Source: a bacterium
GTDB lineage: Bacteria; Auribacterota; UBA3054; B51-G9
Reading direction: 5' to 3'
Assembly: GCA_029933535.1 (NCBI GenBank)
Contig: JAOZNZ010000111.1
Span: 1-8,879 of the forward strand
Length of the DNA: 8,879 bases
The notes beneath the pieces are model-generated. The model searched no databases. It worked only from the letters and a program-made list of their open reading frames with translations, and was not told where the DNA came from. Positions 6,351-8,879 of the stretch are shown here, piece after piece; within the stretch, counting starts at the first letter, position 1, and every line of letters starts with the position of its first letter. A program made the position numbers and the translations under genes.

Positions 6351-8489
6351 TTAATTTGCGTAAAGGGTTAAAATATTATTATCTATTGTAACTTTTCCAC
6401 CAACAATACTGAACTGACCGGTAGAAGTGGTTTCGGGGCAAATTATGTCGGCAATAACTCCAATGGTGCCATTTAATAATGTGCTGCCATAACCGAAAAT
6501 TGTATAATTTCTTTTGCCATATACATCGTGGTCTGTACCTGAACTACTACCTGAATGAACAAGTATTATATAAAGGTCTTCTGGCCCACCATCACTAAGT
6601 GCTTTAGGAAATCTATTTACTGTTTCTTTGGTATCGTCATCCTGAGTGCATAGTTTTATTTCTTCATTATCTATTACAGCATAAATATCTTTAAATTTGC
6701 TTGCTCGTGTGCCGGATATTGTTACTTCACGGCATATCGCACCTCTGTCTGTCGGAACACTTTCCGCATAATTGCTTGAAATATCGTTTAACGTGCCGCC
6801 GGCGAGAAGGTTTGTGATAGTAATAAAAACACCGTGTTCATCGGAATAATTTCTTGTTATGCCAAATTCAGCATGAAGTTTATCATCACCATGAAATATA
6901 AGATTTTTAGGAGTGTGTGACATTCCTTTGTACGAACTGGAAAAAACAAGTTTTCGATTATCTGAACTTGGCGTAAATTCAGTTGAACAACCTGAATAAT
7001 CAGGAATAAATCCATCAGAAAGTCCTTCCATCATTGTATCAAGAGTATTTAAAGGAGCTAAGTTAGGCAACAAATGATGTCGCATTTGTTTTTGATAATA
7101 TTCGGAAGAATAACTTTCCCATTTCCCATTCAATGCAATTATATTATTAAAAGGATCTTGACTTGTGTACTGCATGTAAGAACTGCCTATTTCCGGCGCG
7201 TCTTTGTAAGCATCAGCGCATCCGAAAGCAGAACCAATATCGAATTTACCTAATGGCCAAATCTTGCCGGTGCTGTCTTTATAAATATTAGCAATCGGTG
7301 AACCGGAATGTGGACCACCGACTGAAATGTATTGTTCAACTTTGTCATCAAAAAAATCTTGTGCTCTATAAAACTCATGACATAAATCGCACAAAATATT
7401 CCCCCAACTGTGGGCGATGAGAGTTACTTTCTGGTTGACGGAATTATTATAACGATCTTCAATCAAACTTTTCAGTTGACCGATTTGTGTCAATATAGCA
7501 CTGTCTTCTGTTGAACCGGCATCATAACAGAAAAATTTAACATCATAACCAAGGTCTTTTAAGAGCAAGTCAAAGTCATTACAGAAAACTTTCCGATCAT
7601 CAACATCAGATTCAGTTTTGGGTTGCGACATAATCCCGTGAACAAGAATAATAGATTTAGATTTAATACATTTTATTTTATACTTATAATCAGCAAGCAT
7701 AATATTTGTATCAATTTTAACGTAAACTTTTTTAGGCGAATCAACCTTAAAAAATACGGTTTGTATAGTATAGGCAACATTTCCGGCAAATTTATTTGTC
7801 CACCCGATTTGTGTCCCATAATTATTGCCGTTTGCCTCATAAATAGTAATGTTAAAAGGTTCTGCAGGAATACTGTCAATTTCAGTTATAATACAATAAA
7901 AACCCGTGTCAAGTACTGTTTGGTTTAGTGTAACCACTTCAAAAACATCTGTGTCAACCGGGATAGATATTATCCCTGCTTCCGGTTCGCTCCACGTTGC
8001 ACCTTTAGAATGCAAGACTCCATTGACATAATCAGTATCATCAGCTATAATTACACCGCGATAATTTGTATAGGAAGGCACATCTGAATAATCATCAATT
8101 CTGAATCTTTGATATTTCTTTCTATGCAATGTAACATTATAAGTCTCGTTTGTTCCGTTGCCATCAATATCAGAAAGTACGGTGTAATATTGATTCTCTT
8201 TTTCTACACTATAAATATCATCAAATCCATTGTCGGCTTCGGACTGTTGTACTGTGCCTTCAAGAGACCAATGTGTATCACTTTGGTTTTTATTAATACT
8301 TGCAGGCAAATTACCGGAAAATCCACTAATATTATTTGTTGTACAAAATATAAAGTTTGTATAAAGATTAGGATACATACGACTATAAAACAAGTGATAT
8401 TTGTAAATGTTTGTATCTATAGCTTTTACATTATTAACCTGACACATAAAAAACAAAATTATTAAAAAGCAAAAAGTTATTTTTTTCAT
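6351..8489 (-). CDS. exported alpha/beta-hydrolase, probable lipase/esterase
   Basis: The 712-residue protein starts with a Sec signal peptide (residues 1-23, cleavage VKA|I). Residues about 25-270 are beta-rich, with a Ca-loop-like DIDGNGTNE (107-115). The central domain is an alpha/beta-hydrolase of the lipase/PGAP1-like type. ILVHGI (281-286) gives the oxyanion-hole strand, AHSWG (359-363) is the nucleophile elbow with Ser361, and GGPHSGSP (391-398) matches the GTPHRGS motif common in lipases. SDGFIP (491-496) offers the acid Asp492, and His525 in GMSHTP is the best catalytic histidine. The elbow has Ala instead of the first Gly, as in some Bacillus lipases. The C-terminal part (about 545-712) is again beta-rich and may be a binding or anchoring domain. 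The likely reaction is ester hydrolysis of a lipid outside the cytoplasm; the substrate is unknown. It is the middle gene of a leftward operon, 11 bp after the upstream membrane-protein gene and 3 bp before the helical exported protein. Confidence 0.8.
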   Translation of the reverse strand: MKKITFCFLIILFFMCQVNNVKAIDTNIYKYHLFYSRMYPNLYTNFIFCTTNNISGFSGNLPASINKNQSDTHWSLEGTVQQSEADNGFDDIYSVEKENQYYTVLSDIDGNGTNETYNVTLHRKKYQRFRIDDYSDVPSYTNYRGVIIADDTDYVNGVLHSKGATWSEPEAGIISIPVDTDVFEVVTLNQTVLDTGFYCIITEIDSIPAEPFNITIYEANGNNYGTQIGWTNKFAGNVAYTIQTVFFKVDSPKKVYVKIDTNIMLADYKYKIKCIKSKSIILVHGIMSQPKTESDVDDRKVFCNDFDLLLKDLGYDVKFFCYDAGSTEDSAILTQIGQLKSLIEDRYNNSVNQKVTLIAHSWGNILCDLCHEFYRAQDFFDDKVEQYISVGGPHSGSPIANIYKDSTGKIWPLGKFDIGSAFGCADAYKDAPEIGSSYMQYTSQDPFNNIIALNGKWESYSSEYYQKQMRHHLLPNLAPLNTLDTMMEGLSDGFIPDYSGCSTEFTPSSDNRKLVFSSSYKGMSHTPKNLIFHGDDKLHAEFGITRNYSDEHGVFITITNLLAGGTLNDISSNYAESVPTDRGAICREVTISGTRASKFKDIYAVIDNEEIKLCTQDDDTKETVNRFPKALSDGGPEDLYIILVHSGSSSGTDHDVYGKRNYTIFGYGSTLLNGTIGVIADIICPETTSTGQFSIVGGKVTIDNNILTLYAN

Positions 8490-8497
8490 TTATTATA

Positions 8498-8502
8498 CCT
8501 CT
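8498..8502 (-). promoter_or_regulatory. ribosome binding site of the hydrolase gene
   Basis: On the - strand AGAGG lies 8 nt upstream of the ATG at 8489, an ideal spacing. It overlaps the TAG stop codon of the preceding gene (8501-8503), so termination and re-initiation are probably coupled. The other two complete genes in this window have no comparable site, which makes this one notable and supports the chosen start. Confidence 0.6.
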
Positions 8503-8879
8503 ATTGTACCATTTTTAATTTATAAAGTGAATATCCATTAGTTTGAGAAATCGACTTTGTTGGTAACTTATAATTTGAAGGCGTGACAACATAAGTTATT
8601 TTCTTAAAAAGTTTTGGCGAGAAAATATTTTGTAAAAAGTATTTGTCGTCCTTTACACCGGGAAATCTTTTTGAATGTCGAGGAGAAAGCATTTCAGTTA
8701 AAAAAAGACTTTTGTCATATTTGCCACCGGCATAAATTAACGGCGCGTCTTTCGGCACATTTTCATCTATCATTTTTGAAATGGGTATTGCCGGAACTGA
8801 AATTGAAGAGGAATATTTTTTCTGTCGAACAGAAGCGACAATTGTTAAAACAAACATTCCGGCAATAAGGGCATATAAT
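8501..8879 (-). CDS. C-terminal end of a membrane protein, perhaps a GT-C glycosyltransferase (partial)
   Basis: The frame is open to the right edge of the window with no stop, so the gene begins outside it and the ATG at 8857 need not be the start. The visible 126 residues begin with a membrane helix (LYALIAGMFVLTIVASV) and continue as a soluble tail of about 105 residues ending at TAG (8501-8503). The tail contains a helix, then KDAPLIYAGGKYDKSLF, and later a strand ITYVVTP. A last membrane helix followed by a small alpha/beta tail with a D-x-P-x-x-Y-x-G-type segment is typical of ArnT/PMT-like (GT-C) glycosyltransferases that move sugars from lipid carriers. That assignment is inference from a short fragment. 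It is the first visible gene of the leftward operon, 11 bp from the hydrolase gene; the operon promoter must lie outside the window. Confidence 0.5.
   Translation of the reverse strand, partial: LYALIAGMFVLTIVASVRQKKYSSSISVPAIPISKMIDENVPKDAPLIYAGGKYDKSLFLTEMLSPRHSKRFPGVKDDKYFLQNIFSPKLFKKITYVVTPSNYKLPTKSISQTNGYSLYKLKMVQ

Noticed and set aside
8440..8489. Possible lipoprotein signal at Cys16 of the hydrolase
   Set aside because: The residues before the Cys (FFM) do not fit a lipobox, and a good signal peptidase I site follows at residue 23.
8503..8531. Promoter-like TTCACT-N17-TACAAT on the - strand just before the hydrolase gene
   Set aside because: Spacing is ideal, but the start point would fall about 8 nt from the ATG and inside or after the ribosome site, leaving no usable leader. 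The AT-rich 3' end of the preceding gene explains the match.

Overview
This 8.9 kb, AT-rich window comes from a bacterium with a Gram-negative-type envelope: it carries a type II secretion (T2SS) minor pseudopilin and two proteins with cleavable Sec signal peptides. The very long pseudopilin with an embedded lamin-tail domain, the weak Shine-Dalgarno sites and the palindrome-rich intergenic DNA remind me of the PVC group (Lentisphaerota or Kiritimatiellota). That placement is an impression from memory, not a demonstrated result.

Layout. Positions 1-240 are non-coding: a GC-rich patch at the left edge, then very AT-rich DNA with two candidate sigma70-type promoters. Positions 241-4248 (+) hold one 1335-residue gene, a GspK-like pseudopilin. 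Its N- and C-terminal parts look like GspK, but about 840 residues are inserted between them, including a lamin-tail domain and what I read as an internal duplication of about 183 residues. Positions 4249-4739 lie between convergent genes and contain no convincing gene. They hold a terminator-like hairpin, a perfect 13-bp inverted repeat, a degenerate 9-nt tandem repeat and a run of further hairpins. Positions 8879-4740 (-) are a tight three-gene operon, transcribed leftward: the C-terminal end of a polytopic membrane protein (cut by the window edge), a 712-residue exported alpha/beta-hydrolase resembling a lipase, and a 535-residue exported, Lys-rich helical protein of unknown function. The spacings are 11 and 3 bp.

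How the genes may work together. The pseudopilin would sit at the tip of a T2SS pseudopilus, the usual route by which exported hydrolases leave the periplasm, so the exported lipase-like protein is a possible client of such a system. This is inference, because the two transcription units converge and nothing in the window links them directly. The helical protein directly downstream of the hydrolase could be a dedicated partner, but no known motif supports a specific role. I see no CRISPR array, tRNA, rRNA, transposase gene or defence locus. The least explained parts are the domain architecture of the giant pseudopilin, the lipase/partner pair and the intergenic palindrome cluster.
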